Below, one piece after another: positions 1 through 9,327 of a DNA stretch of 64,000 bases (position 1 is its first letter; every line of letters starts with the position of its first letter). The notes under the pieces are model-generated. The model saw only the letters and a program-made list of their open reading frames with translations, was not told the DNA's origin and did no database searches. Source of the stretch: Lachnospiraceae bacterium (GTDB taxonomy: Bacteria; Bacillota; Clostridia; Lachnospirales; Lachnospiraceae); contig JAFUAB010000008.1 of assembly GCA_017460885.1 (NCBI GenBank), forward strand, positions 124,001-188,000, given 5' to 3'. Made by a program: the position numbers and the translations under genes.

Positions 1-1680
1 TTCCTCTTAAACTACGGAATAAAGCCGTCTTTTTACGAATCCGAATATGCCCAATACTATCAGGATGCCATGTTCGATCCCGAGGAGCTGGTATCGTTTG
101 CTCCGGAGCTGATTTATATACACACCGGATACCGCAACATCCTAAATCTTCCTTCGCCGGGCATGTCGGGCGAACAGACGGATGCATTACTTAATGCCGA
201 ATTTGACCGCTTCGTATCCATGTGGGAGCATCTGGCCGATAAATACAGGTGTCCGATCATTCAGAATAACTTTGAATATCCCTATTACCGTGTTATGGGC
301 AACTACGAGGCAGTAGATGCATCCGGCACGGTCCGGTTTGTCAACAGACTCAATGAGAGATTTGCCGGTTATGCAGCAGGACATCGCAGCTTCTATATCC
401 ATGATATCAACTATCTCTCCGCTTCATACGGCCTGGATAAATGGACAGATCCGGCTTTTTGGAATATGTACAAGTACATGTGCTCCATGCAGGCGATCCC
501 CGGATTCGCATTCAGTCTTTCGCATATCTGCAAGGCCATATGGGGATATAATAAAAAGGCATTTGCCCTGGATCTGGATAATACCCTGTGGGGCGGTATA
601 GTCGGTGACGACGGTCCCGAAGGACTTGAGATCGGTCAGGAAACGGCCATTGCCGAAACCTATACGGAATTTCAGGAATACCTCAGGAAGCATAAGGATA
701 TCGGGGTTCTTCTGAACGTCGACTCCAAGAATGAAGAGGAAAACGCCATCGCAGGTCTGAATCATCCCTCGGGAGTACTTCGTCCCGATGACTTCATCGA
801 GATCAGGGCCAACTGGGATCCCAAGGACAGGAATCTGACCGACATAGCCGCATCTATCAATATCACGCCCGATTCATTCGTATTTGTGGATGACAATCCC
901 GCTGAGCGTATGATAGTCGCAGACCGGATACCCGGAGCGGCGGTTCCGGATATCGGTAAACCCGAAGAATACATCCGAAACCTGGATAAAAACGGGTATT
1001 TTGAGGTGATCGGACTGTCCGAGGATGACCGCAAACGCAATTCCATGTATAAGGCAAATGCCGAACGCGCACACGCGCAAAATGCTTATGCTGATTATCA
1101 TGAATACCTGCTCAGTCTGGACATGAGTGCCGTGATCGCACCTTTTGATCCGATGTATTTCGGACGTATTTCACAGCTGACGGGCAAGTCCAACCAGTTT
1201 AACCTGACGACTCTCAGATGCAGCGAATCCGATGTCAAAAGATTCTCCGAATCCGATGAATATATCACTTTGTACGGGCAGCTTTCAGACAGATTCGGCG
1301 ACAACGGTATCGTCTCGCTGCTGATCGGACGCAAGGATACGGATCAGGGCATACTGCATATGGATTTATGGCTTATGAGCTGCAGGGTTCTGAAACGTGA
1401 TACGGAATTTGCCATGCTTGATGCTATAATAGAGAAAGCTGCCGATGCAGGCCTAAACCGGATCAGGGGTTACTACTATCCCACCGCCAAGAACGGTATG
1501 GTAAGGGAATTCTATAAGACAATGGGGTTTGCGCTGCTTGACGGCTGCACCGAATGGCCGCCGGAGCGTAATGACATCCCCGAAGGATCCACAATATGGG
1601 AGCTGGACATATCTAAGCCCCGGGAACGCCGCAATACCGTGATAAAAGTACAAAATACGGCATCGCCGAAAGATAATTGA
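1..1680 (+). CDS. FkbH-like HAD-IIIC family protein, 5' end cut off by the window edge
   Basis: The reading frame is open from base 1; the first ATG, at 70, is internal because the 23 codons before it already match the family. A HAD phosphatase motif (LDLDNTLWGG) sits near residue 191 counted from the window edge, and VFVDDNPAER near residue 297. The C-terminal third resembles a GNAT-type acyltransferase (NGIVSLLIG, REFYKTMGF). FkbH proteins take a glyceryl unit from 1,3-bisphosphoglycerate and load it on an acyl carrier protein, and a carrier protein gene follows 22 bp downstream. One oddity: the family's usual CSKN motif reads DSKN here (Asp near residue 241), so the Cys often considered to hold the glyceryl intermediate is absent. 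The product may be a glyceryl or related acyl thioester for glycan decoration; this is inference. Confidence 0.88.
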   Translation, partial: FLLNYGIKPSFYESEYAQYYQDAMFDPEELVSFAPELIYIHTGYRNILNLPSPGMSGEQTDALLNAEFDRFVSMWEHLADKYRCPIIQNNFEYPYYRVMGNYEAVDASGTVRFVNRLNERFAGYAAGHRSFYIHDINYLSASYGLDKWTDPAFWNMYKYMCSMQAIPGFAFSLSHICKAIWGYNKKAFALDLDNTLWGGIVGDDGPEGLEIGQETAIAETYTEFQEYLRKHKDIGVLLNVDSKNEEENAIAGLNHPSGVLRPDDFIEIRANWDPKDRNLTDIAASINITPDSFVFVDDNPAERMIVADRIPGAAVPDIGKPEEYIRNLDKNGYFEVIGLSEDDRKRNSMYKANAERAHAQNAYADYHEYLLSLDMSAVIAPFDPMYFGRISQLTGKSNQFNLTTLRCSESDVKRFSESDEYITLYGQLSDRFGDNGIVSLLIGRKDTDQGILHMDLWLMSCRVLKRDTEFAMLDAIIEKAADAGLNRIRGYYYPTAKNGMVREFYKTMGFALLDGCTEWPPERNDIPEGSTIWELDISKPRERRNTVIKVQNTASPKDN

Positions 1681-1702
1681 ACGTTAACGAGAGGAGCTAT
1701 CA

Positions 1703-1948
1703 ATGACAAGAGAAGAGATTTACGCCGACTTGAACGAGGTATTCAGGGATGTATTCGATGACGAATCCATTACCGTTAATGACGAGACCACATCGGATGA
1801 TATCGAAGACTGGGATTCTCTGGAGCATATCAATCTGATCGCTGCCGTTGAACAGCAGTTTGGCATCAAATTCAATATGGGACAGATCGTGACCATGAAG
1901 AATGTCGGTGAGATGGTGAATATCATAGAAGAATTAATTCTCCAATAA
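1703..1948 (+). CDS. Acyl carrier protein
   Basis: This 81-residue acidic protein has the 4'-phosphopantetheine attachment motif DWDSLEH with Ser39, and the usual carrier-protein length. The start has a clear GAGGAG ribosome site. It follows the FkbH-like gene by 22 bp on the same strand, so it is the likely acceptor of the acyl unit that protein makes. The last 15 bp overlap the 3' end of the convergent VOC gene. It is not the housekeeping fatty-acid AcpP by context; it looks like a dedicated carrier for glycan or secondary-metabolite acyl groups. Confidence 0.9.
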   Translation: MTREEIYADLNEVFRDVFDDESITVNDETTSDDIEDWDSLEHINLIAAVEQQFGIKFNMGQIVTMKNVGEMVNIIEELILQ

Positions 1949-2335
1949 CTCGATCATTCCCGAATAACGACCCATCAGAAACTGTACTCTGCGGCCCTTT
2001 ATCGCCGGAGCCGGTGTTGCTTCGTCTATCGCTGTAAAGCCATCGCTGCACAGTTCGGCCGCAGTGGTTTCCAAATCGTCCGTTTCATAGCATATATGAT
2101 ACGGACTGTTTTTATATCTGCTCATAAGCCCGTAAACAACGGAATCCTCCGAATACGGACTGACCAGTTCGATCCTGTAACCGTCCTTTTCCATAAACAG
2201 AATATCTACCTTACGATATTCATCACGGCAGATTTTGCTTACGACCTGATAGCCCAGCGTCAGGAACTGACTTTGAGCTTTTTCTATTTTCTTAACAAGA
2301 TATCCGATATGGTGGATTTTTAATGTTGAAATCAT
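1934..2335 (-). CDS. VOC (glyoxalase/methylmalonyl-CoA epimerase-like) superfamily protein
   Basis: This 133-residue protein begins with the typical VOC pattern LKIHHIGYLVKKIEKA and has a second betaalpha-repeat around residues 75-130 (SPYHICYETDDLE ... GMIELLE). His8 or His9, His78 and a terminal Glu are plausible metal ligands. It starts 2 bp after the polymerase-like gene on the same strand with a GAGG ribosome site, so it is probably the last gene of that minus-strand operon. It converges on and overlaps the carrier protein. Substrate unknown; epimerase, dioxygenase or lyase chemistry are all possible for this fold. Confidence 0.8.
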   Translation of the reverse strand: MISTLKIHHIGYLVKKIEKAQSQFLTLGYQVVSKICRDEYRKVDILFMEKDGYRIELVSPYSEDSVVYGLMSRYKNSPYHICYETDDLETTAAELCSDGFTAIDEATPAPAIKGRRVQFLMGRYSGMIELLEN

Positions 2336-2337
2336 AT

Positions 2338-4005
2338 TTACCTCTTCTTATCCGATCCCGCATTTGTTTTATATTTCTTCCTGATCCTCGGATATATAAA
2401 GACTCCCATTACGATCGCGGTCATGGTTCCCGTCCATACGCCAACACTCAAAGCTTTCTTGCGATATTCCATCTCGGCTATTCCCGAATCATATCGGTAC
2501 ATGGGTGTTCTGCTGTCATTATAGCCGATGATCATATCACCCTGATCCTTAAGCTGTCTTATATCTTCAGCAGTCAGATACAGTTCCTCCATGCCAAATC
2601 CCTGTCCGCTCTCATCCTGTGAAAGATTACCGTATAAAGCTGTCGGGGGCGGAGTAGCCGCGATCCAGACAGCAGAAACAGCTGTGCCGGTCATCACAGA
2701 TATCGCCATAAGCCATAGCAAGGCCCGCGGATTAAGAATTTCCACCATAGATCTCTTAAATGATACTGCGCCGTTATCTGTTTTCCATTTTATTACATAT
2801 TCCTGCCGTGATGTGATCTCGTAAAGCAAAGCACCCATAAATACATATGTTATATTTTTGAAGCCGAGATTATACAGGAACGGTTCCCATATTCCGGCAA
2901 AAAGTGTTCCCAGCAAAACAGCCATCTCACACATCATCTTTTTGGATAATGCGCGATATACGAAGACCATAGTCATAATACTGACTGTCGCAAATGCCAC
3001 CAGTCCGAGTTGGAGGAAAAGATACATATGTGACATATCAAGCCCGTATGTCCTGTACTCCGGCAAGGGATTATTAAGTCTGATCCCCCATACGGAAATA
3101 CTGTTATTACTCATATAATATCTGGCAATACTGAATCTTGTAGTAAATATCGTGCGGTCTATCTTATCAAATACGGAATCGGGCAGGATAAACGGCAATA
3201 CGATCGCAATAAAACAGACTGTCGGATACGCAGCATAGCAGACAAGCTTCTCAGGCAGTCCCGGCTCCGGCCTCAGGAAAAACCAGAGATTAACGATCAG
3301 GAAAGCTGCAGATGCAAGCAGGCCGGTCCTGCTTCCGGAATACATAAACACATAATAATTGAAACCCATTACAATGACAGAAACAGACAGCAACGTCAGA
3401 AGTCTGTCACGTGCATTCATAGCCGGATCGCCATACTTCAGCCATGAAGTCAGCAGATATATGATAAGCATGCTCAGCATAAGCACGTTCATATGCAGAG
3501 TATTAGGATGAGCGTATCCCAGGCTGTGTCTGAACATCAATCCGACTCCATCACGAACCTGTGGGTAATATTTCTCGGGAAGGATACCGAACACTCCCGT
3601 AATGATCCTGAATATGATGCATACTGCCGCACAGACGGTTCCGATCCTGATAACCTTATAATGATTGACATATTTCATCCCCAGGACTGTCATAAAACAT
3701 ACAATAAGCCCCTTCTCCCCGGTATGAAGATAAACAACTCCCGATATGCCCATCAATGCACCTATCACGACATATTCGGCCATGGTATGATCTGTCATAA
3801 GGATCTTGCATCCGAACAGAAAGATCGCAATCAAAAGTACAGCCGTATAAACAGTCGTACCCTCATACATTCCCAATGCCCGCGCACTGATCATGACAGC
3901 AAAATACACCAGATATATTACTTCACAATATGCGGTTCTTTGTTCTTTATTTAATCTAAACACTACTGTCCGTCCGATCACTCCAGTTTTTTGCAAGCGC
4001 GTCAA
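2338..4005 (-). CDS. O-antigen polymerase/ligase-like (Wzy/WaaL type) membrane protein
   Basis: A polytopic protein of about 555 residues with roughly 11-12 hydrophobic segments. A large extracytoplasmic part near the middle holds GYAHPNTLHMN, followed by SGSRTGLLASA; HPN and SRTG patterns are common in O-antigen ligase/polymerase proteins. A further hydrophilic stretch of about 70 residues near residues 455-525 is followed by a last membrane helix and a Lys/Arg-rich tail. It probably polymerises or ligates lipid-linked glycan units outside the membrane. The longest frame starts at TTG 4005; GTG codons at about 3987 and 3969 are alternatives, so the true N-terminus is uncertain. No other Wzy candidate of this kind is present in the window. 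Confidence 0.75.
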   Translation of the reverse strand: MTRLQKTGVIGRTVVFRLNKEQRTAYCEVIYLVYFAVMISARALGMYEGTTVYTAVLLIAIFLFGCKILMTDHTMAEYVVIGALMGISGVVYLHTGEKGLIVCFMTVLGMKYVNHYKVIRIGTVCAAVCIIFRIITGVFGILPEKYYPQVRDGVGLMFRHSLGYAHPNTLHMNVLMLSMLIIYLLTSWLKYGDPAMNARDRLLTLLSVSVIVMGFNYYVFMYSGSRTGLLASAAFLIVNLWFFLRPEPGLPEKLVCYAAYPTVCFIAIVLPFILPDSVFDKIDRTIFTTRFSIARYYMSNNSISVWGIRLNNPLPEYRTYGLDMSHMYLFLQLGLVAFATVSIMTMVFVYRALSKKMMCEMAVLLGTLFAGIWEPFLYNLGFKNITYVFMGALLYEITSRQEYVIKWKTDNGAVSFKRSMVEILNPRALLWLMAISVMTGTAVSAVWIAATPPPTALYGNLSQDESGQGFGMEELYLTAEDIRQLKDQGDMIIGYNDSRTPMYRYDSGIAEMEYRKKALSVGVWTGTMTAIVMGVFIYPRIRKKYKTNAGSDKKR

Positions 4006-4205
4006 CGTGACACATCCCGCCGGAGACTGCTACCGAAAGGCTGTTTTAATCAGTCTTTCCGTAGAGAAAGAGAAACACTGACTTAATCAGTCTTTTTTTA
4101 GTATAGCATATTTTCCATATAACAGTCCTACACGGCAATACTGTATCGGGATAATTCAAGTCCGATGTAGTAATCATTGCCTTTTTCATTTATAATAATA
4201 AAGAT
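4006..4205. promoter_or_regulatory. Divergent intergenic region with two hairpins sharing a direct repeat
   Basis: The region separates a minus-strand polymerase-like gene from a plus-strand MBOAT gene. Bases 4035-4043 pair with 4051-4059 (9 bp with one G.U) around a 7-nt loop. Bases 4077-4081 pair with 4087-4091, followed by a run of seven T. Both hairpins share the segment TTAATCAGTCTTT. The second looks like a weak plus-strand terminator, yet no plus-strand gene lies upstream, so it may be a relic or part of a leader. A TATAAT hexamer at 4191-4196 lies 9 bases before the MBOAT start, without a convincing -35 box. Confidence 0.35.
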
Positions 4206-5735
4206 ATGAATTTCACGGATTTTTATTTTCTATGCGCTTTTGCGGTCATATTGGTCGTTTACTATACTGTCCCCGGCAAATACCAGTGGGGCATAATTTT
4301 CGTAAGTAATATAATATATTATCTGCTGAGCGGTAATCCTGTGCTTATAATATATCCTTTGCTCAGTATTACAGTCGTATATATCTGTACACGTCTCATA
4401 ACAGCTACCGAAAAGGTTTCAAGGCGAAAAGCAGTCCTTGTTATAGGAATAATACTGCTCCTTTCGGTTTTGATCATACTTAAGTATCTCCGTTTTATAA
4501 ATATATCCGAATTACTGATCCCTTTGGGACTCTCTTATTACACCTTTACTCTGATCGGATATATGGTTGATGTATATAACGGGATATCAAAGCTCCAAAA
4601 GAATCCGTTAAAGCTTCTCGCTTTCGGTATGTATTTTCCGGCTCTCGTATCCGGTCCGATAATGCAGTACAGAGAAATTTCCGAAAGTTTTTTTGCTAAG
4701 CACGCATTTGATCCGAAGCGGGTTATTTACGGTCTGCAGCGTATGCTGTGGGGGTTTTTTAAGAAACTGGTAATATCCGAACGGCTCGGAGTCATTGTGT
4801 CTGTTATGTTTTCTGATCCCAACACTTTTGGCGGGTTTAATGTCTTTATTGCTATCCTCTTATTTACCATCCAGTTATATTCCGACTTTTCAGGTTTAAT
4901 GGATATAGTTCTCGGCATGTCACAAGCTTTGGGAATCTTTCTGCCTGAAAACTTCAACGCCCCGTTTCTGGCTCCTACAATATCCGAATACTGGAGGAGA
5001 TGGCATATAACGCTGGGATTATGGTTCAGGGAATATGTTTTTTATCCGATCCTCAGAACAAAAGCCTACACCTCTATGCAGACAAAGCTCAAAAGTAAGC
5101 TCGGAAAACGCGCAGGCAAACAGATATCCACGTTTATAGCCATGTTTATACTCTGGCTTTTGGTTGGGTTATGGCATGGCGGGAAAATGACATTCGTATT
5201 AGGCTCGGGGCTGCTTCACTGGTTCTTTATTGTTATGGAGGAAAGCCTGAAATCTCCTTTTTCAAAGCTTTGGCAGCGACTGAACATCAACTCCGACTGC
5301 AAAACCTTGCAATTCATCCGGATCATCCGTACATTTCTTCTGGTCAACATCGGAAATGCATTCTTTCGCTCAGCCTCTGTAACCGACGCATTACGTATGT
5401 TCAGGAAATCTGTTAATGGCTCCGAATCCATCATCCCCTATCTGGCAGGCACTCTTATGAAAGGCCTGTCCGAACGGGGCATACGTGCATTTTCCGACGT
5501 AACCATTATAGGCTGGAATTATGTGGAATTGGGAATACTTATATTTTCAATAATACTTATGCTTGTTGTCAGTCTGATAAGCATACTTACCAAAACCGAT
5601 ATGCGCGACAGGATAGCGCGGCACACTATTCCGGTCCGATACACAATATGGATGCTGTTCCTTTTCTTCGTTATACTTACCGCACAATATGGTCCGGAAT
5701 ACAGTTCAGCGGAATTTATATACCAGGGATTCTGA
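4206..5735 (+). CDS. MBOAT family membrane-bound O-acyltransferase (AlgI/DltB-like)
   Basis: A 509-residue protein with about 10-12 membrane segments and the MBOAT hallmarks: a WRRWHITLGLWFREYVFYP block near residues 260-280, and the catalytic-type His324 in LVGLWHG, with a second His338 in GLLHW. MBOAT proteins of this branch pass acyl (often acetyl) groups across the membrane to polysaccharides or teichoic acids. The gene directly after it encodes an SGNH/AlgJ-like protein, the usual extracytoplasmic partner. The upstream FkbH/carrier-protein pair, 2.3 kb away on the same strand, could supply a non-acetyl acyl group, but the link is only by neighbourhood. Confidence 0.9.
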   Translation: MNFTDFYFLCAFAVILVVYYTVPGKYQWGIIFVSNIIYYLLSGNPVLIIYPLLSITVVYICTRLITATEKVSRRKAVLVIGIILLLSVLIILKYLRFINISELLIPLGLSYYTFTLIGYMVDVYNGISKLQKNPLKLLAFGMYFPALVSGPIMQYREISESFFAKHAFDPKRVIYGLQRMLWGFFKKLVISERLGVIVSVMFSDPNTFGGFNVFIAILLFTIQLYSDFSGLMDIVLGMSQALGIFLPENFNAPFLAPTISEYWRRWHITLGLWFREYVFYPILRTKAYTSMQTKLKSKLGKRAGKQISTFIAMFILWLLVGLWHGGKMTFVLGSGLLHWFFIVMEESLKSPFSKLWQRLNINSDCKTLQFIRIIRTFLLVNIGNAFFRSASVTDALRMFRKSVNGSESIIPYLAGTLMKGLSERGIRAFSDVTIIGWNYVELGILIFSIILMLVVSLISILTKTDMRDRIARHTIPVRYTIWMLFLFFVILTAQYGPEYSSAEFIYQGF

Positions 5736-5738
5736 CAG

Positions 5739-6857
5739 ATGAGTGAAAACACAGTCATTAAAAAGCATATTATATTCAGTAAGCCTATGGGACCGATCAT
5801 CTTTGTCCTGATCTTTGTGATAGTACTGACAGCTCTTACATATATGATCAGACCGGCAGGAGATACCAAGACCCGTTTTATGGGTTTTTACGCAGAGCCG
5901 AAAAACAGTCTCGATGTAGTTATGATCGGATCAAGTCCTACCTACTCCAGTTGTGTGATGCCTCAGTTATATGGGGAATATGGGATCAGGTCCTATCCTC
6001 TTGCCAGCAATGTACAGCGGCCGGCAGCAGGAAGATTTCTTGTAAGGGAAGCTGAAAAAACTCAGTCTCCAAAGCTTTATATGTTCGAAATGCGCATGTA
6101 CACCGGCGCCGAAGACAGTCTGACCATCAATATGGGATATACCCGCGAGGTAACAGACAATATGAAATACTCCTTCAACCGTATCAGCGCGATAAACTGT
6201 TTGGTGCATCCGAATGTAAACAGCGACGACCGCAAACGCTATACCTATTATTTTGATATATTTAAATACCACTCCAACTGGATCAGTCTGATCAACAAAA
6301 GTCAGTTTATGAGCCTTACTTATACCAGCCCCGATCCCTGTAAAGGTTACAAGATCACCGATAAGGTCGGTCCGATAGAAACACCGGAGGAATGGGATAA
6401 TGCGTCTCCCGCAACACTCGATCCCTACCAGGAATCCGCGTTAAACGATCTTCTTGATCAAATGGATTCATTGGATACCGATGCCCTGTTTTATCTTGCT
6501 CCGTACAATATGCCAGCCGAAGACGCCGGAAAGTTTACTCATATAAAGGAGACTGTGGAATCACGCGGATACACATGGCTTGATATGAACCGATACTACG
6601 ACGAGATCGGAATCGATTTTGCCAGAGATTTCAGTGATTATGGCATACACACCAATGCGGCGGGAGCCGAGAAATGTACTGTTTTTCTTGGGAACTATCT
6701 GAAAGCGCACTATGATCTGCCTGATCACCGGACCGATCCGGTCAAAGATGCATCATGGGAGAATGCATATACCGAATGGCAAAAAGAATATGAAGAAGCT
6801 CTGATCACAATAGACCGCCGTATAGAGGAAAAGGATTATTTCGTTTTAGAAGAATGA
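5739..6857 (+). CDS. SGNH/AlgJ-DltD-like extracytoplasmic partner of the MBOAT acyltransferase
   Basis: A 372-residue protein with one N-terminal membrane anchor (about residues 17-38) and an extracytoplasmic domain. The nucleophile block MIGSSPTYSS places Ser65/66 in the GDS-like position, and DYGIHTN in the last quarter supplies the Asp/His pair of SGNH hydrolases. It starts 3 bp after the MBOAT stop codon, so the two are surely co-translated. By analogy with AlgJ/AlgX and DltD it should complete acyl transfer to the glycan outside the membrane. Its 3' end overlaps the convergent GT4 gene by 22 bp. Confidence 0.82.
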   Translation: MSENTVIKKHIIFSKPMGPIIFVLIFVIVLTALTYMIRPAGDTKTRFMGFYAEPKNSLDVVMIGSSPTYSSCVMPQLYGEYGIRSYPLASNVQRPAAGRFLVREAEKTQSPKLYMFEMRMYTGAEDSLTINMGYTREVTDNMKYSFNRISAINCLVHPNVNSDDRKRYTYYFDIFKYHSNWISLINKSQFMSLTYTSPDPCKGYKITDKVGPIETPEEWDNASPATLDPYQESALNDLLDQMDSLDTDALFYLAPYNMPAEDAGKFTHIKETVESRGYTWLDMNRYYDEIGIDFARDFSDYGIHTNAAGAEKCTVFLGNYLKAHYDLPDHRTDPVKDASWENAYTEWQKEYEEALITIDRRIEEKDYFVLEE

Positions 6858-7975
6858 TTCCCTATTATTTCTTCTATGTATTCGGCCCATTGTCTGTAAA
6901 CAACGTCCGGATGTGCTCTCTCAACTATCTTTCGGGCATTGTCTCCCAGCTTATCAGCCAATTCGCCATCTTCGATCAGCCTTAACATGCCTGCTGCCAA
7001 AGCATCCTTATCCTTTACAGGCACCAACAGACCATTTACTTCATCAGTGATAAGGGTTGCCGGTCCTCCGCAAGGGCAATCCGTGGATACAACCGGCAAA
7101 CCAAGCGCCATCGCTTCAAGAAGCGCATTCGGCAGGCCTTCCCATTCGGAGGAAAAAGCATACAGACCTGCGTCGTTCAGATCTCTTTCGAGGGAATCGG
7201 AATCTCCCATCAGTCTGATGTAATCACCGGCGTTATATTTTTGAATCTTTTCTTCCAGTATTTCCCACGTACCATCTCCGGAATCACCACCATATATCTC
7301 CAGCGACCAGTCCGGATGCTTATCGTGTACATCCATAAAAGCGTCCACAAGCATAGGCTGATACTTAAAATCAACTATTCGCCCGGATTGAACGACGCAC
7401 TTACGGCGAACTGATGGGGCTTCTGCTCCAATATATTTTTCACTAAGCGGGTTTAATATGATCCTGGAATTATCCTGCAGATAAGGCTTAAAAAAATCCT
7501 TTTGTCCGGTCGTCTGAAATACGCAGCCGGCAGCACGCGGAAACAGGATTGGGATCATAAGCTTATCCATACGGCCATCATAATGTCCTATCGGATTGGT
7601 TCTGATCGAAATCAGCACAGGCACCTTCGTTCCTATCGTTGCCATCAGAGCACGATAGATTGCCAGATGCGCAAATGCGATCACAATGTCGGGTTCCGCT
7701 TTTTTTATACAATGTTTAAGGTGCTTTATTCTGAGCAGATATTGAGAAATACGCCCTTTGGATTTTTCGGAATCCGATATACCGATCATCACATGATCGA
7801 TACGCGGATCCAGTTCATATTCATTCTTGCCGATCCATTCAACCGCGACGGTAACATCATATCCTTCTTTTGCAAACTTATTGGCAAGATTGGATACAAC
7901 ACGCTCCGCTCCTCCATGTTCGAGACAGTTGATATGAAAGAGTATCCTGCGTTTTTTACTGATTTCAGCGTTCAT
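6836..7975 (-). CDS. GT4 family glycosyltransferase
   Basis: A 379-residue GT-B enzyme. The N-terminal Rossmann half begins RRILFHINCLEHGGAERVVSNLA, with the GGAE loop of GT4 enzymes. The C-terminal half has the EX7E-type nucleotide-sugar motif SEWEGLPNALLEAMALGLPVVS. It closely resembles amylovoran-type and GalNAc-(1-4)-type transferases, but donor and acceptor cannot be read from sequence. An upstream GAGGAG lies about 14 bases from the ATG, which is rather far. It is the last gene of a minus-strand group with the next GT4 and the deacetylase. Confidence 0.9.
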   Translation of the reverse strand: MNAEISKKRRILFHINCLEHGGAERVVSNLANKFAKEGYDVTVAVEWIGKNEYELDPRIDHVMIGISDSEKSKGRISQYLLRIKHLKHCIKKAEPDIVIAFAHLAIYRALMATIGTKVPVLISIRTNPIGHYDGRMDKLMIPILFPRAAGCVFQTTGQKDFFKPYLQDNSRIILNPLSEKYIGAEAPSVRRKCVVQSGRIVDFKYQPMLVDAFMDVHDKHPDWSLEIYGGDSGDGTWEILEEKIQKYNAGDYIRLMGDSDSLERDLNDAGLYAFSSEWEGLPNALLEAMALGLPVVSTDCPCGGPATLITDEVNGLLVPVKDKDALAAGMLRLIEDGELADKLGDNARKIVERAHPDVVYRQWAEYIEEIIGNHSSKTK

Positions 7976-8004
7976 AGATGATAGTAGTACTCCTCAAAAC
8001 GATC

Positions 8005-9327
8005 TCAGCGGAATTTTCCCGTTGAAACACTGGCCAGATACATAAAACTCTTGCGATATTCCTCATAGCTGTATTTTAATGATCTCATCCCGGTCGCATT
8101 CCTGTAATCCGAGATCATTTTTTCGTTTCCGAGAAGATCTATCAACACTTCGGCAAGATTGTAATGTTCATCTTCAAAATGGGCAAAATCCATATCTCTT
8201 TCCCTGCTCATTGCGGGAGTAAGAATTCCGTATTCCCCATATATCGCCACAGGTCTGGATTCGACCTGCGAATCAGAAGCACTGATCACGTGTCTGGAAT
8301 GCTGTATTTCCCTTAGTTTTCCCGAGCAGCTGAATACGTCACCATATTCAATCAGGATCTCCGCGGGTCCTGTAAAACAGTTGGTCGATACCGGTACCAG
8401 TCCCATCGCCATAGCCTCCACTAACGCATTGGGGAAGCCCTCGTTTCTGGACGTCATCCAGAATATATCTCCATATTTGAGATACTTGTAAGGATTGGAC
8501 TGCTGTCCGGCGAATATTATCTGATCGTATATCCCAAGGTTCTTTGCCATCCGTTTAAAGGATTCAAAAGTTCCCGATCCCATAATGACAAGACGCGCCT
8601 CCGGGACTCTGGTTAAGACAAGTTTAAATACCTTGATCATATGCCAGTACATTTTCTGATCATCATCACGGCCCATTGTCATGATATACTTGATCTTTTT
8701 TCCGCTTTCGCCCATTGTCAGCGGGATCATCGGATCGGGTTCTTCCGCTATCGCCAGTCTCTTTATCTCATCATAGTCATAGAGATTATAGAGTACGCAG
8801 GTACGCGCTCTCTGTTTGCCTGACGGTGCACCGTAATCATTTTCATCATCAGCCCCGGCCAGACCAAACCTTCTTATCACCGCAGTCTCGATATCTCTGG
8901 AACAGCATACTATCAAATCCGATTTCCGGATAAACAACCTCATTTGGTTTTCTGCAGTCATATCCATATAATTTCTCAGACCGCACCATGTAGCTTCACC
9001 GGGAACCGCTGTAAGAGCATTGATAATATTCGCACTTGGACCGTAACTGTATGAAATATCCGGTTTCAGTTTTTTCTTCAAAGCGGCGAGTCTGACTCTA
9101 CGCTTTAATATATTTACAGCTTTGAAAACCAGCCCCGAAGAAGCAGGGACATTAAGATCCACTATATTCAGCCCCTCCGTATCATATCCCTTATCGGAGG
9201 AATCAAAAACCGTTATCGTCACATCAAAATCGTTTTGCAGCAAACGGGCACTTCTTATAACAACCCGTTCCTGCCCTCCCTGATGCAGCGTAGGAACTAT
9301 AAGCAGAAGCACCGGTTTATCGCTCAT
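8005..9327 (-). CDS. GT4 family glycosyltransferase
   Basis: A 440-residue GT-B enzyme with an N-terminal LLIVPTLHQGGQERVV loop and a C-terminal SRNEGFPNALVEAMAMG motif. It is longer than its neighbours because of inserts near residues 170-190 and 330-370. It overlaps the upstream deacetylase by the ATGA pattern and has a GAGG ribosome site, so the two are translationally coupled. The pair may build and then trim an N-acetylated residue; that role is inferred only from adjacency. Confidence 0.88.
   Translation of the reverse strand: MSDKPVLLLIVPTLHQGGQERVVIRSARLLQNDFDVTITVFDSSDKGYDTEGLNIVDLNVPASSGLVFKAVNILKRRVRLAALKKKLKPDISYSYGPSANIINALTAVPGEATWCGLRNYMDMTAENQMRLFIRKSDLIVCCSRDIETAVIRRFGLAGADDENDYGAPSGKQRARTCVLYNLYDYDEIKRLAIAEEPDPMIPLTMGESGKKIKYIMTMGRDDDQKMYWHMIKVFKLVLTRVPEARLVIMGSGTFESFKRMAKNLGIYDQIIFAGQQSNPYKYLKYGDIFWMTSRNEGFPNALVEAMAMGLVPVSTNCFTGPAEILIEYGDVFSCSGKLREIQHSRHVISASDSQVESRPVAIYGEYGILTPAMSRERDMDFAHFEDEHYNLAEVLIDLLGNEKMISDYRNATGMRSLKYSYEEYRKSFMYLASVSTGKFR

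Noticed and set aside
70-1680. FkbH-like gene starting at ATG 70
   Set aside because: The frame is open to base 1 and the codons before ATG 70 already match the family, so the gene is cut by the window edge.
4035-4100. Riboswitch or known structured RNA
   Set aside because: Only two short hairpins; no conserved aptamer motif could be recognised.
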